Shown one piece after another: positions 1-10,106 of a stretch of DNA of 24,772 bases. The position numbers and the translations under genes were made by a program. The notes under the pieces were generated by a model. That model was given only the letters and a program-made list of their open reading frames with translations, had not been told where the DNA came from and searched no databases. The first letter of the stretch is position 1, and every line of letters begins with the position of its first letter. The stretch comes from Gnetum montanum. Its lineage: Eukaryota > Streptophyta > Gnetopsida > Gnetales > Gnetaceae. The stretch lies in NCBI GenBank assembly GCA_015680685.1, contig MNCI01008086.1, forward strand, positions 80,942-105,713. Direction: 5' to 3'.

Positions 1-428
1 CAGCGATTGTTACAATATCTCGTCCACTGGGGAATTATTTTATGTGTTTGCAAAATGGGTTGGGTATCAGTTTTAAGTCATAATTCTAGGACTAAGTGTG
101 GTGTCAGTTTACCGTCATGACGCTAGGACATAAGTGTTATTTATGTTTTAAGTGGTGGGTTGGGTATGGTGTTAGTTTATCGTCTTAACTCCAAGACGTA
201 GGTTTTATGTGTTCTATGTGTTTTGGATTTTATGTTTTATATATGCTTATTTTAATTTCTGGCTGTATGCAGGGGCCTTAGACCCTTTCTCTTGGTGTGG
301 AGCTCATAGGTGTACTCACATGGTTTGGTGCCATGGAGCCTGATGCACCTCCACATGACATGGAGATTAGGTCATAAGTGTTATGGTTTCACCCGTGTGC
401 TAGCAAGTTTCTATCCTTTATCTTTCAG
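1..428. other. Region upstream of the accessory gene, no clear gene
   Basis: No convincing coding frame is seen. Bases ~60-230 hold two or three loose copies of a ~65-bp T-rich unit built around TCAGTTTACCGTC / TTAGTTTATCGTC, each followed by GACG and a run of T, G and A. An ATG at 333-335 opens a short acidic peptide (MEPDAPPHDMEI) ending at a weak donor (GT at 371), and a pyrimidine-rich acceptor ends at 428. This could be the first coding exon of the downstream gene, but the phase does not fit cleanly. It may include the promoter of that gene; no definite TATA box could be chosen. Confidence 0.3.
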
Positions 429-3400
429 GGCCTCAGTGTCGTGATTTGGTCTCATCTGAGTGAAGAAATGGCTCGTAGTGTTGTTGAGACCATACTGCCT
501 AGTTCATCCGATGGTATATTAGCATTTGTTGTTGATGTGGATGAGGGGCTATTTAAGGTTGGTGATGGTCCTATGGAATTTCCTCGATCTAGATGCCCTT
601 TGACTCATGTGTGGGAGTTACAATCTTGCAACCACTACAACAGCAGTAGTACCCTCTTCCTAGCTTTCCGTGTACATACATTGTTCCAAAATGCGCCTGG
701 AATAGTGTACAGGGTAGAAAGGTAAGCCTTTTCGATTTGTCTTTTATTTTACTTATTTTTACTTTATATTGTTGTTGATGTTTGATCATCGTTTCTTCGC
801 AGGCCCCGATTTGACGAAGATGGAGTGCGTAGGAATGATGACGGACTTGACTTGACACGTACATGCTTGGACGCTTTTCTAGTGGGCCCCACTCTTTGTG
901 GTGCTGTTTTAGCCCAAACCAAGGGTGCGATTGTCCATTATCATAAACAATATTCTAGGGCCTTTGAGTGGTGTGAAGCTCATGGATGGCTACCTAAAGA
1001 TTGGTCCCGTAACAGTCCCATGTTTCCTCCAATGGTTGATCTAATGCCAAGTATTCCTGATCCATTTGTTAATGGTAAGTGATTATGTTTTGAGCCTTAT
1101 TTTATCCTTGCTACCCCATTTTTTATCATGATTTTAATCTTTTGTTTAACATATCATTGCAACGGATGTTACCCCAGGTGGGGTTTTTGTCATGACTGGG
1201 CGTACCAAGGGTACTTTGTTCATGAAGTTCGGGGAGATGGAAGATGCGTAGTGATGGTTGCATACTAAGGCATCTCAACATGTTATCACTTGCCTAACCG
1301 ATGCTGGTCTACTGGATCTGTTCACTACCTTGACTCCTATTGTCTCCGTGATCGAAATGGTCTCCATTGTTGATTCTTTCAATGATGAAGTGACCTATTT
1401 TCGCACATGAGTCTGGGGGGTTAAGGTTGTGTTCCATCTAACCATCAAGTTCTTTTCAGATTTCTTTGGTGTATCGTCAGATGGTGCCAAGATTACAGTG
1501 GATAAGGCAAATAGAGAGGAGCGTGTGGTTAAAGAATTGGAGGAATGGATGGGCATGAAGCGTGGTCCTAAAGGCTTCCCTATGTAGGGGAACACTAAAG
1601 TGACGGAGGTGAATCAGTTGTATCCATTATTTAGAGCACATGCATTTCCCAAGTCTCTATCTCAAATGAGAGCTCTTGGAGTAGAGCCCACATGTATCAT
1701 GCACTCGATTATAGAAACTGGGATGCGTTATAACTGGGCACAATTTCTACTTTCAGGTTTCCATGGGGAGATTGTTAGATTGCGCTTGAATGTGGGGGCA
1801 TAGTCCCAGTTTACGTTTGCGTTCTTTGTAGGTTACCTTCATAGACTAGCTGAGTTCCTAGTGGTCCGCGTGGGTAATGAGCATATGTTGAGGGATCATG
1901 CACAACTGTCTCATCCATGGATTTGTGACTTGTTTGATGTTACTAGGTCTCAAGACACTCCTGAAGGTGATGAGGAATCAGTCTCTGTCACAACAAGGGG
2001 TGCAGCTAGTTCTTCCTACCATACGCATGATAGCGTAGGGTTGGAATTGGCTAGTTTGCATTACCCTGCCAAGAGAGTTGATCGGGTGATTAAAGAAATG
2101 ATCAGGAAAGCTGGATCCAAGGTACAGAGGCCTAAACGTCCTAGGGAAGTAGCTCTAGAAGCTAACCCACCAAGAATAAAACGTATTAGATTCAAGTTGC
2201 CAGAGCGTGGTAAGTACATTTTATTTATTCTTAGTATTTTATGTTTTCTGATTTTATTCCCTTATTATGTGATGCTAATTTTGAGTTTATGAATGTTATC
2301 AGAGGAAACCCCTGAAAGAGAAAGGGCTGAACAAGCTCCAGTGGTTGAACCAACAGTGATTCCCACTGATCAAGTCGAGGAAATAGAAGAAGCTAATGCA
2401 GCAGAGGTCGGGGAGATTCTCATCACCCTAGAGGAATGTGTGGAAGAATGTGTAGAACAAGAAATGGAAGTGAATCTTGCTGAAGGCATAGATGTCCTTA
2501 GACACTCTAGTGAGGAGAGAGAAATGTTTGATTACTTCTTTGGGGGAACATTACATCTTGGTGATCCACCAGGGTTGATCAACCAAGGGGTCTTTGGTAT
2601 GTTTTATTTATTGTGGTATGTTTCTGATATATATATTTTTTATTATTTTTTTTTGATGTTTGGATTTTCTTTTGTTATTACAAGGCTTAGGTGCTGAAAT
2701 GGCGGAGGCTCCTAATCTTCGAATAAAAGTACCTAGATTATAGGCACCAACTGAAATGACTACCCAAGCTGGTTCAAGCTCAACAAATGGACCTAAACCA
2801 TGGATTGAAATGCCTAACAAAGTGGACTTTGTTACTGGCATTGTCAATGAAGTGGTTAATTGCCTTCAGGAGGCTGACCCTAAATTAGGTACATGCTTTT
2901 ATTGACTTGAGTTACTCTGTTTAACTTGTCTTAACTTTTGATTGGCTGAGTTATGCTTCTTGTATTGATAGGTGCAAAACTTGAATGGGACCCGTCTGAG
3001 GTCACCCATATCAATGGCCTGCCTGAACTTCTTGTAGAGATTGGGCAAGTTCCAAGGAAGATTTATGATGCAGTTTCCGGATGTGTGGTACAAAATGCTA
3101 AATCTCTTTGGACTTGCAGACATTCCATTGAACAGCTGTGGCAGCAAGTTCAAACGACTGAAAAGAATAATGCCAAGGTAACAAAGGAAAGAAACAATTA
3201 CAAATCATGTTATGAGTTTGCGGCTACTAAGTTGGCAGGGGATAGTACCTGGCAAACTTCTGAGATCACCAACACTAGATATTGGAATGTGTTAAACAAC
3301 AAAGTAAAGGTGACTCGGGAGCTGGCTAAGCAAAGGGCTCAAATCAATTTGCTAAACTGGAAATGCCAAGATTGGAAAGCCTTCGCTGCCAAGGTATGAA

Positions 3401-3754
3401 AATGGGGCCAGGACCAGAAAGACCACAAATACCAGTACAAGAGATGGCTAAAAGAAGCGTCTGTTGAACAACGTCAGTTGGAAATGTTCGTTGAGGGTTT
3501 GGGTCTACGATCCTCCTATGATAAGTTTGTTGAGTGCATTGTAGTGGAGGGGTTCCTGAGAGATCCATCACTACTGGTTCTGGGGAGGTTTCGGTAGGCC
3601 AATTTCCTCTTGAACGTCCCACATGGACATCCGTGGACAAGGGTAAAGCCATAGCCAATGTTGATTTAGGCCTCGAAGAAAAAGATTGGTCGTGTGTACC
3701 AGAAGAAGAGATTCTTTGTCGTCTAGAGTTCGGGCTCAAACCTTCTTCGTCTAT
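429..3754 (+). pseudogene. Decayed multi-exon accessory gene, probably the antisense ORF of a Tat-type gypsy element
   Basis: I infer six exons: 429-721, 803-1074, 1178-2209, 2303-2596, 2685-2888 and 2972-3754. The introns are 81-103 bp, T-rich and GT-AG bounded (donors gtaagcc, gtaagtg, gtaagta, gtatgtt, gtacatg), and splicing keeps one frame throughout, mostly at phase 1. The exons carry in-frame stops at 1249, 1252, 1408, 1585, 1801, about 2741 and 3400, and a frame change near 3534-3596. Exon 3 (about 1380-1860) resembles the 'putative plant transposon protein' domain often found with gypsy elements, with a ...VWGVKVVFHL...FFSDFFGV segment and an IIETGMRYNWAQF segment. This is recalled family knowledge, not a search. 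Exon 4 is Glu-rich. Exon 6 is Lys/Gln/Glu-rich and likely coiled coil. The gene lies downstream of element A's pol side and opposite to it, as in Tat/Grande-type elements. It could instead be an unrelated host gene relic. Confidence 0.5.
3072..3754 (+). repeat. Left arm of a 683-bp near-perfect inverted repeat
   Basis: This is the last part of exon 6 of the accessory gene. It pairs base for base with 4092-4774 on the other strand, with both arms 683 bases, no gaps seen and only a few substitutions (for example near 3084, 3145 and 3157). The arm ends exactly at the N at 3755. Such precise ends on Ns, with so little divergence in an otherwise old region, point to an assembly duplication rather than a biological palindrome. 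Confidence 0.9.
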
Positions 3755-3755
3755 N
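3755..3755. other. Single N: scaffold or contig join
   Basis: A lone N interrupts the sequence exactly where the left inverted-repeat arm ends. With the N at 4775 it delimits a 1019-base block that behaves as a separate contig. Its true gap length is unknown. Confidence 0.85.
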
Positions 3756-4091
3756 AATATATAAATGTATAAATGGAATAATATCAAATGTTAACATTGT
3801 ATCATACATTTGCTTTTATACAATCCACAAAATTTCAACACACAAAAAAGAAAAAAAAACATAACTAAGCTAACAACAATGACAAATTAAATTAAACATC
3901 AGCACTAGGAGGGGCTTGATCCCCAAACTCATCCACATCATCGGGTCCTGCTCCACTAGGATCACCATCATCATCATCATGTCCCTTCAAAAAAATAGAA
4001 AGTACAAAAACAAAATAATAACTAATTAGTAAAAAAGAAAAAAGAGCATTAACCGGAAAATAACAAAAAGCGTTACAAGACCAAAATACTT
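3756..4091 (-). other. Unique 'loop' of the inverted block: likely last intron, last exon and 3' end of the accessory gene
   Basis: On the plus strand this is A-rich with no gene. On the minus strand it follows directly from the right arm: the frame of the arm runs out at about 4073, then comes a T-rich stretch, a pyrimidine tract and an AG acceptor at 3986-3985, then an open acidic exon and a stop. T-rich sequence follows on the minus strand (about 3891 to 3756) and would be the 3' untranslated part. This order makes sense only if the whole block 3756-4774 is inverted relative to the left contig. Confidence 0.6.
3892..3984 (-). CDS. Probable terminal exon of the accessory gene (in the mis-oriented block)
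   Basis: The minus-strand frame begins after a polypyrimidine-AG acceptor and reads 30 codons to a TAA at 3894-3892. It is strongly acidic, starting GHDDDDGDP and ending DQAPPSADV before the stop, like the low-complexity acidic tails of such proteins. The upstream donor is not settled: the best GT, in ATAAGTATTT near 4090, does not give the right phase. It was found only by reading the block in reverse. Confidence 0.45.
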   Translation of the reverse strand, partial: GHDDDDGDPSGAGPDDVDEFGDQAPPSADV

Positions 4092-4774
4092 ATAGACGAA
4101 GAAGGTTTGAGCCCGAACTCTAGACGACAAAGAATCTCTTCTTCTGGTACACACGACCAATCTTTTTCTTCGAGGCCTAAATCAACATTGGCTATGGCTT
4201 TACCCTTGTCCACGGATGTCCATGTGGGACGTTCAAGAGGAAATTGGCCTACCGAAACCTCCCCAGAACCAGTAGTGATGGATCTCTCAGGAACCCCTCC
4301 ACTACAATGCACTCAACAAACTTATCATAGGAGGATCGTAGACCCAAACCCTCAACGAACATTTCCAACTGACGTTGTTCAACAGACGCTTCTTTTAGCC
4401 ATCTCTTGTACTGGTATTTGTGGTCTTTCTGGTCCTGGCCCCATTTTCATACCTTGGCAGCGAAGGCTTTCCAATCTTGGCATTTCCAGTTTAGCAAATT
4501 GATTTGAGCCCTTTGCTTAGCCAGCTCCCGAGTCACCTTTACTTTGTTGTTTAACACATTCCAATATCTAGTGTTGGTGATCTCAGAAGTTTGCCAGGTA
4601 CTATCCCCTGCCAACTTAGTAGCCGCAAACTCATAACATGATTTGTAATTGTTTCTTTCCTTTGTTACCTTGGCATTATTCTTTTCAGTTGTTTGAACTT
4701 TCTGCCACAGCTGTTCAATGGAATGTCTGCAAGTCCAAAGAGATTTAGCATTTTGTACCACGCATCCGGAAACT
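4092..4774 (-). repeat. Right arm of the 683-bp inverted repeat
   Basis: Reverse complement of 3072-3754, starting at 4092 and ending at 4774, one base before the N at 4775. On the minus strand it encodes the same Lys/Gln/Glu-rich part of the accessory gene, including the same stop and frame break, so it is a second reading of one locus rather than a separate gene. Confidence 0.9.
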
Positions 4775-4775
4775 N
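4775..4775. other. Single N: scaffold join hiding the rest of element A's pol
   Basis: The N falls a few codons after the end of the aspartic-protease homology of element A. Reverse transcriptase, RNase H and integrase would be expected next on the minus strand and are absent on the other side. The N therefore probably stands for a gap of some kilobases, or for a join between non-adjacent contigs. Confidence 0.7.
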
Positions 4776-5304
4776 GGATGGGTGAGGATACAGCTTTTAA
4801 TTGGGCTAACCATGGTCATCCCAATATCAAGTTAAATCCAGGAATCTTGTCGACGACTACAAATTCAGGTAACGTGGGGAACCGATCCCCTGCTATGAAA
4901 TCCAAAGTTAGTGTTCCTTTGACAACTACGCATGATCCACTGAACGATTTCAAGAATGTCGTGGAAGTTGGTTTGATTTGTTTAGTTAGCCCTAACTGTT
5001 CGATGAAGGGGTATGGTACTACGTTCGTGGATGCTCCATCATCTACGTGCACCCTATGTATTTTAAATTGATTTACTTGTATAGTTATGAACATGGGTGC
5101 AGTGGTGAATCTTCCTATTTTTTCATCAATTTTTATATTATCCATGTCGAAGCTTAGTGATGTAGCTCTTGATACTTGATATGGGGACATTACCGCATGA
5201 ATGGAAGGTTCATTTGTAGGCAAGTCTTTTCTGACTAGGATCGATGTTAACATGTGTACTAAGGCTTCACGATGAACTTGAGAAGTCATCATAAGGTCAT
5301 ACAA
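4776..5304 (-). pseudogene. Element A aspartic protease (start of pol)
   Basis: This open frame of 162 codons, from 5304 to 4816, continues after one stop to the N. Near its N-terminus is MMTSQVHREAL, a segment seen just before the protease in Tat-type polyproteins. The protease core follows with VHVDDGASTNVVPYPFIEQL, the plant gypsy form of the D-[ST]-G active site, and ends with IPGFNLILG, a stop, then PWLAQLKAVSSP, matching the usual LGRPWL block. The stop at about 4815-4813 replaces the Arg and is probably a CGA to TGA change. The role in life would be cleavage of the Gag-Pol polyprotein in the particle. Confidence 0.75.
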
Positions 5305-5383
5305 GCTTAAAGATGTGTTTTTTTGTTTAAGTGCCTGTGTGACCTAGGCTAGGGCACTGGCCAAGTCTTTACTGTTTGGTATG

Positions 5384-6300
5384 CTATTGCTGGTTGAGAC
5401 TTGGTCCATTGGACCTAACAGTTGTATCTCTTGTGGAATGGTTTTCATGTGGTCTAATGTGATGGTTGGGTGTGATGTATCTGGCATTCCTGATTTTTTT
5501 TTCGTGGCTCATGCTCAACTCGTCAGTTGTCGGAGCCATAGGTATAGCATTTAAGGGAGTGGGTTTCGGTTGCCCCAATTCAAGACTTCGACGTTCTTTT
5601 TCCAACCGTTTCCTAGTAAGTCTGTCAGGGAGGCATTCTCGCGAACATTGTGGGGGAATTGTTGAAGCTTGAACATCAAGTTTTCTTGGGACCTGAATTA
5701 CGAATGGAGTAATTCGGGGTTGTGGTTGAACAGTTGGAGGTGGTTGTGTGTCAGGGTGTTTAGGCACCCTGATGACGAACGGGGTTGGTTTGGTTTGTGG
5801 TTGAGGAGTAGGAGGTTGAAGATCAGGGTGTTTGGGTACCTTGATTATGAAGGGAGTTGGTCGATTTTGTGGTTGTACCTCCGTGGTTGCAACCGTGGGT
5901 GGCACCCAGACCACAAAGGGAGTGGGCCTGGTAGGCGGTTGCACATTTGCGGTTGCATTGGCAGGGGGTACATGAATGACAAATGGTTTTTGAGGTGTAG
6001 GTAGATTGTATGTGGGGTACAAAGATTGCGGGATGATGTTGATGTCGTAGGAGGGACACGAATGACGAAAGGTTTTCTGGGCATTTCTTGCTCATTTTCG
6101 ACATGGATTGTGTTAATAACGTAAGGAGCTTCCTTAGTATCAAGGGGATCTTTGTACATGCCCATGGATTGATTCTATAGTTTAACAGGGTTGGCATCAT
6201 CAAATGTTATTTCACCCCTATCAATCATACGTTGTATGTCTTGTTTGAGGGTGAAACAATAATCAGAACCATGCCCATTCTGTTGATGGTACTCGCAAAA
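5384..6300 (-). pseudogene. Element A gag C-terminal part: CHHC motif and PFVIRVP repeats
   Basis: Read downward, a zinc-binding-type segment CEYHQQNGHGSDYC lies at 6297-6256, followed by TLKQDIQRMIDRGEI, the pattern typical of Tat-like gags. A linker follows with at least five to six tandem units of ~22-25 residues, each with a (K/T)PFVIxVP core and Pro/Gln-rich filler (about 6090-5690). The end is charged (LTRKRLEKERRSLELG) and leads toward the protease. A frameshift near 6015-6030 separates the first repeat unit from the others, and stops occur near 6302 and 6175. The linker probably tethers capsid/nucleocapsid to the protease; its function is not known. Confidence 0.65.
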
Positions 6301-6390
6301 TCAATCTACTCTAAAGCCTCTTAGAATAGGAGGCTCATTTGATGTTACCAAGCTTGGGTTTTTGACCAATTCATAGAATCGATTGTGTCT

Positions 6391-7581
6391 CTAGGCTACT
6401 GCCAGAGATAATTGCTTATGTTCAATGGCCCCAACCTTCAAAAGTTGATCTAACAACTGGGAAGGCTTCATGGGGAGCAATGTGTATTGAGTAGGGTCTT
6501 TCCTCTCAAACGTACATGCAGGACCCGTGTTAGTAGCTTGTGTGGTAGATGATTTAGGTGTGTGTGCAAGCACGGTGCTCTCATAATTAATGGGAGCAGT
6601 AGGTGGTCTGCCTTGCTGTCCCATGTTGGTAGGTTGAATCTCCACTACTACTGCTACTGTTGCTTTAGCCTTTTCTTTATCTTTTTTAGTGTGTTGATTT
6701 TTAAAGGCTGAGTAAGCAGGGTCATGGCTATTTTGGGCTGCCTCTTCTATGTTTTTAATCTGTACAAAAGCTTGGCTTAGCATGCGCGCATTTAGATAGT
6801 ACAGTTTTGATTTCACAAAATCGTTCATGGCTCCCTTAAGAATCGTAAGAAGGTATGTTTTTGGGATTGGCTCATGAAGTTCGTTGAGTGCGACACTCCA
6901 TCTTTGGATAAATTTTTGTACAGGTTCAAGCGGTGCTTGTTTTACTTGTATCAGACTGTCCAAGGTTGCTTCAGGTTTCAGGTTGTATTTAAATCTGGTA
7001 ACGAATTGGTGTAAGAGATCCTCGAAAGAGGATATGGAGTTATGAGGCAAGGCTCGATACCAGTCTAATGCTCTACCAGTGAGGGACATGGCAAACACAC
7101 ACAAGATTGCATGGGGCTAGGCCTGAAGCAACAGGCATTCTAGTCTAAATGTGACTAGATGGGTGTTGGGGTCTCCTTCCCCGTTGTATTTGGTTATTTG
7201 AGGCAAAGAAACTCCTTTGGGTAAGGTTAATGGTAGGACCGAAGAGCTAATAGGATCATCTTGGTAAAAGTATAATACTTTAAACTCTTCATTGTTAGCG
7301 GTTTTGAGGCGTTTTACCTCATCAATGAGCTCTTGCATCATATTTTTTGCTTCAGCCCATTCTTGGGCACTTGGTGAAGCAGCAAGTTGGCTAGTTCGAG
7401 TGCCATACAAATTAGACTGTTGTGCAGTGGGCAGGAAAGAAGAAAGTTGAGTGGTTGGAGGTTTCACTTGTGGAATATTTACAGTGGGCGCTGTTGTTGT
7501 TGTTGAGCGACAGGGGCAGGCCATCGGCCAATTGTGGGTTGTGGAATAGATAGTTGTGAGTGGACAACTGGGATAGGCCAT
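6391..7581 (-). pseudogene. Element A gag core (retrotransposon gag domain)
   Basis: A single frame runs from about 7581 to 6391 with one internal stop at about 7116-7114. The upstream part has SAQEWAEAKNMMQELIDEVK, a likely short helix, and PQITKYNGEGDPNTHL, the conserved entry to the gag domain. The core has MSLTGRALDWYRALP, SFEDLLHQFVTRF and a following helical region to about 6700, matching the Retrotrans_gag pattern. A Lys/Ala-rich linker and a PMKPSQLLDQLLKVGAIEH segment follow. It forms the structural capsid protein of the element's particle. I cannot place the true boundary to the N-terminal part because of a frameshift near 7490. Confidence 0.8.
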
Positions 7582-8447
7582 TGCCCAATTGTGGGTTGCG
7601 AAGGGAGACTTTGTACCTGGTGTTGTACTGGTGGAGCTAAGGGTGTGGTATGAACCTGCACTTATGGGATGAAGTGTGTAGATGTGGAAGCAGGTATCAC
7701 GGATGGCATCCCAATTACTTGGGGTGGGAAAGTCACTCCTACATTAGTTTGAGAGGGGGGTTGTTGGGGTTGTACTTGTAGGAGAGGGGATAATGTGATG
7801 ACTGGAGGAATAGTGGGGATGGGTACATTGAATTGAGTATCGGTCATAGGGAGAGTGGGAATTAGAGTGGGCGCTTCCTATTGGGGCACATATGCTTAAG
7901 TGGTTTTAACTACATGAAGAGACATGGTCTCTTCCATGAATGGGTGAAATAATGGGTTCATGTAAGTATGCGGGCTGAGAGTATGATATGAATCCCCATG
8001 TTCGGATTGAGCCACGAAATTGTCTTCCTCATCTCCATTTTGAGATTCTACAGCAGGTTGGCGTGAGGTTTGGTTCCTTGCCATGAGGAGTTGTGATAGG
8101 GGTTCATGGTGGGATTCAGTGAGTGGGATGACATCATAGGCAGTGGGAATGAAGTCATGCCCTGCTTTGTGAATTAACTCATAGTGTCTCTTTCCTTGTA
8201 GTTCATTTTGGTCAACGGCCAGGTTAGCCTAGATTTTAATGTAAATAAAGTTATATTATTCAGTAGTTAGGATGGTAAACGTGGGATCCCTACCTTGCAG
8301 TCTCAATGATCGGCGAGATGGCCCTTGAGGATTCATCTTACCAAGGGTAACTATGGACTTAGCGGCAGTGATGGGACCCGAGATTGTAGTATCGAAGTCA
8401 GTAATGGGAATGGTGGTGGTGTTGGTGTGCACAGGGTCCATTTTCAA
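7479..8447 (-). pseudogene. Element A gag N-terminal Pro/Gln-rich region
   Basis: The first ATG-led frame starts at 8447 (MKMDPVHTN...) and gives about 63 residues with a basic patch SRRSLRLQG. The reading then picks up in sense-like pieces: an open stretch around 8230-7896 (ELQGKRHYELIHKAGHDF, then MARNQTSRQPAV), 7847-7662 and 7661-7479. The last two are rich in Pro, Gln, Thr and Val, with repeated QPTIGxWPxPV. Stops separate all pieces. A GT-AG pair near 8290 and 8230 might be an intron, but its phase leads into a stop. The start at 8447 is the first ATG after the tandem-repeat leader and is only a best guess. Confidence 0.5.
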
Positions 8448-9270
8448 AGTGTCTAGATGTAATGACGTAAGTGAAAGAAAATAAATAGCTAAGTGTCAGA
8501 GAGAGAAAATATGGCTAAGTGTTGAAGAGAGAAAATATAGCTAAGTGTCAGAGAGAGACAATATGGCTAAGTGTTAGAGAGAGAAAATATGGCTAAGTGT
8601 TGAACAACGTACAAAGAAGTTTTAGCGTATAAAAATGTACTGCAGCGTATGAACACCAGAGGCAAGGTATAAGGAGTTTTAAGAGGTATAGCATATAATT
8701 AATGTGCACAGTGTATAAGGTAGGGTGAGCAGCAACGTATGGTGCTAATGTTAAGAAAAATAGGGTGTGTACACCGAAGGAGTGATGTAATACAGCATGT
8801 GACGTATAAACAGAAATGTTGAAATGTAAATTAATGATGGTGTAGCGTCTAACCTATAGAACAACGTCTGGACGTTGGATGGGGCATCTAGGTGAGAAAA
8901 CTAAGTGCTGGATGTAGCGTCTGTGAAGAAAACTTAGATCTGGATGCTATGAATAGTGTCAAAAAAGAGAGAAGGATGAGGGATGCTGTAAATAATGTCT
9001 GAAATCGTCAGAGAGTGTAGGACGTTGAGGGCAGCATCTAGATTTGAGATAGGAAGGTGCAGGATGCTGTGATTCAAGCAGGAACGTGCCTGAAAAACTC
9101 TAAAATAGCATTTGGATTAGAAAACAGGATTTATCAGTAGGAAATAGCACCTAAATGCTAGAAATAAGGTAGCATAGGAACACTGACAATCACAGCAGTG
9201 TGTGAATGCTGGATCTGGGATGCTAAGAGGCAGATACAAAGAAAAGGCCCTCCTTCTAGCATCATTTTAC
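8448..9270 (-). other. Element A 5' leader between LTR and gag
   Basis: No coding frame is seen. It holds the 26-bp tandem array at 8489-8605 and, from about 8610 to 9270, many scattered short copies of GCGTAT/GCATAT/ACGTAT and GCGTCT/GCATCT words, which look like CpG-decayed versions of the motif array in the LTR of element C. A copy of the LTR-end word TGAAATCGTC occurs at 9000-9009. A primer-binding site is not clear: if the LTR ends at 9280 instead of 9271, TGGTA at 9277-9273 on the minus strand would be in the expected place, but only those five bases match the initiator-Met type. Confidence 0.45.
8489..8605. repeat. 26-bp tandem repeat, about 4.3 copies
   Basis: Units start at 8489, 8515, 8541, 8567 and 8593 (last one partial), each beginning CTAAGTGT and ending GAGAGAAAATATGG or a one- or two-base variant. 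The period is exactly 26. A weaker partial unit may precede it at 8465-8488. It lies just upstream of gag in the leader of element A. Confidence 0.9.
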
Positions 9271-9832
9271 TGTACCATCCGAAATCGTCGGTGAGAGGCT
9301 AGAATGAACAGACACTGAGAGATCTACAGATGAAACAATAAGACCCTACCTTTGCCTGAGTGCAAGTTGGAAATCAATGGAGGCAGAGTGCCTTGAATGG
9401 TCCGCAGGCAGATCAAATGAGAACTTCCCTAAACGTACACAATTACGATGCGTTGGGTTATATGTAAACAAATGCAAAACTAAACGTAAACAAATGAAAA
9501 CGAATGTAAACTGTTTAAATGATAAATAATGAAAACAAAAAAAATGTGAACAGGAACAATAATGTAAACTGTAAGAATCTGGGCAATAATGCAAACTGTT
9601 TGTATTCATAAACAATTAGAATGTACACCGGTCAAGACGTAGTTGTGATTTGGTCGCATGGTGGATGTTTAGCCCTGATAGATGAGAGCTGATGCTGGGA
9701 AGATGTAGGTTTTTCGATTGCAGGTGTACAACGTCCAAGTCTGTATGAAGCCCAGCATATGAGATTGATGCCCAGATTTCCTATGTGTCAGATTCCAATT
9801 TTTTGAACCTTGATCTAGTGGAAAAATAGGAG

Positions 9833-9840
9833 ATTTATAG
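9833..9840 (-). promoter_or_regulatory. Putative TATA box of LTR A
   Basis: The minus strand reads CTATAAAT here, followed by a C/T-rich stretch. The aligned place in copy C (24179-24172) is also a TATA element, which supports both calls and fixes the LTR orientation. Transcription would start about 30 bases lower and run toward gag. Confidence 0.5.
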
Positions 9841-10106
9841 GGTTTTGGGCATGAGATTCAGATCTAGGAGAAGATCAATGGCTGCGGGGTGAGAAAAATT
9901 TGGATCGGGTGACAGGTGTGTGCGTTGATCGGATGCACAAAATGTTACAATGTACAATGTCTAGCATGACCATGTATTACGCTGGTGTGTGCAATCCACA
10001 GTGTAAGAGCTTGGCATGCTCAAAGAATAACAAAAGAAAATTGACAAAAATAATGCTCTATTACAACAAAGAAGTTTATCTCTGGCCTTCTGAAACTGTG
10101 GTCTGG

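Noticed and set aside
3344-4502. Mirror-image open frames at 3344-3787 (-) and 4107-4502 (+)
   Set aside because: They are the same antisense shadow of accessory-gene exon 6, seen twice because of the inverted repeat.
3072-4774. Large palindrome as a foldback (hairpin) transposon or small-RNA precursor
   Set aside because: Exact arm ends at single Ns, arms inside one exon and a gene continuing into the reversed loop all favour a contig placed backwards. No terminal repeats or target duplication were seen.
5466-6004. Plus-strand open frames at 5466-5672 and 5669-6004
   Set aside because: They are shadows of the minus-strand gag linker, whose Pro/Gln-rich repeats give few stops on the other strand.
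9273-9277. Initiator-Met primer-binding site for element A (TGGTA on the minus strand)
   Set aside because: Only five bases match, and LTR homology with copy C suggests the LTR extends through this site to 9271.
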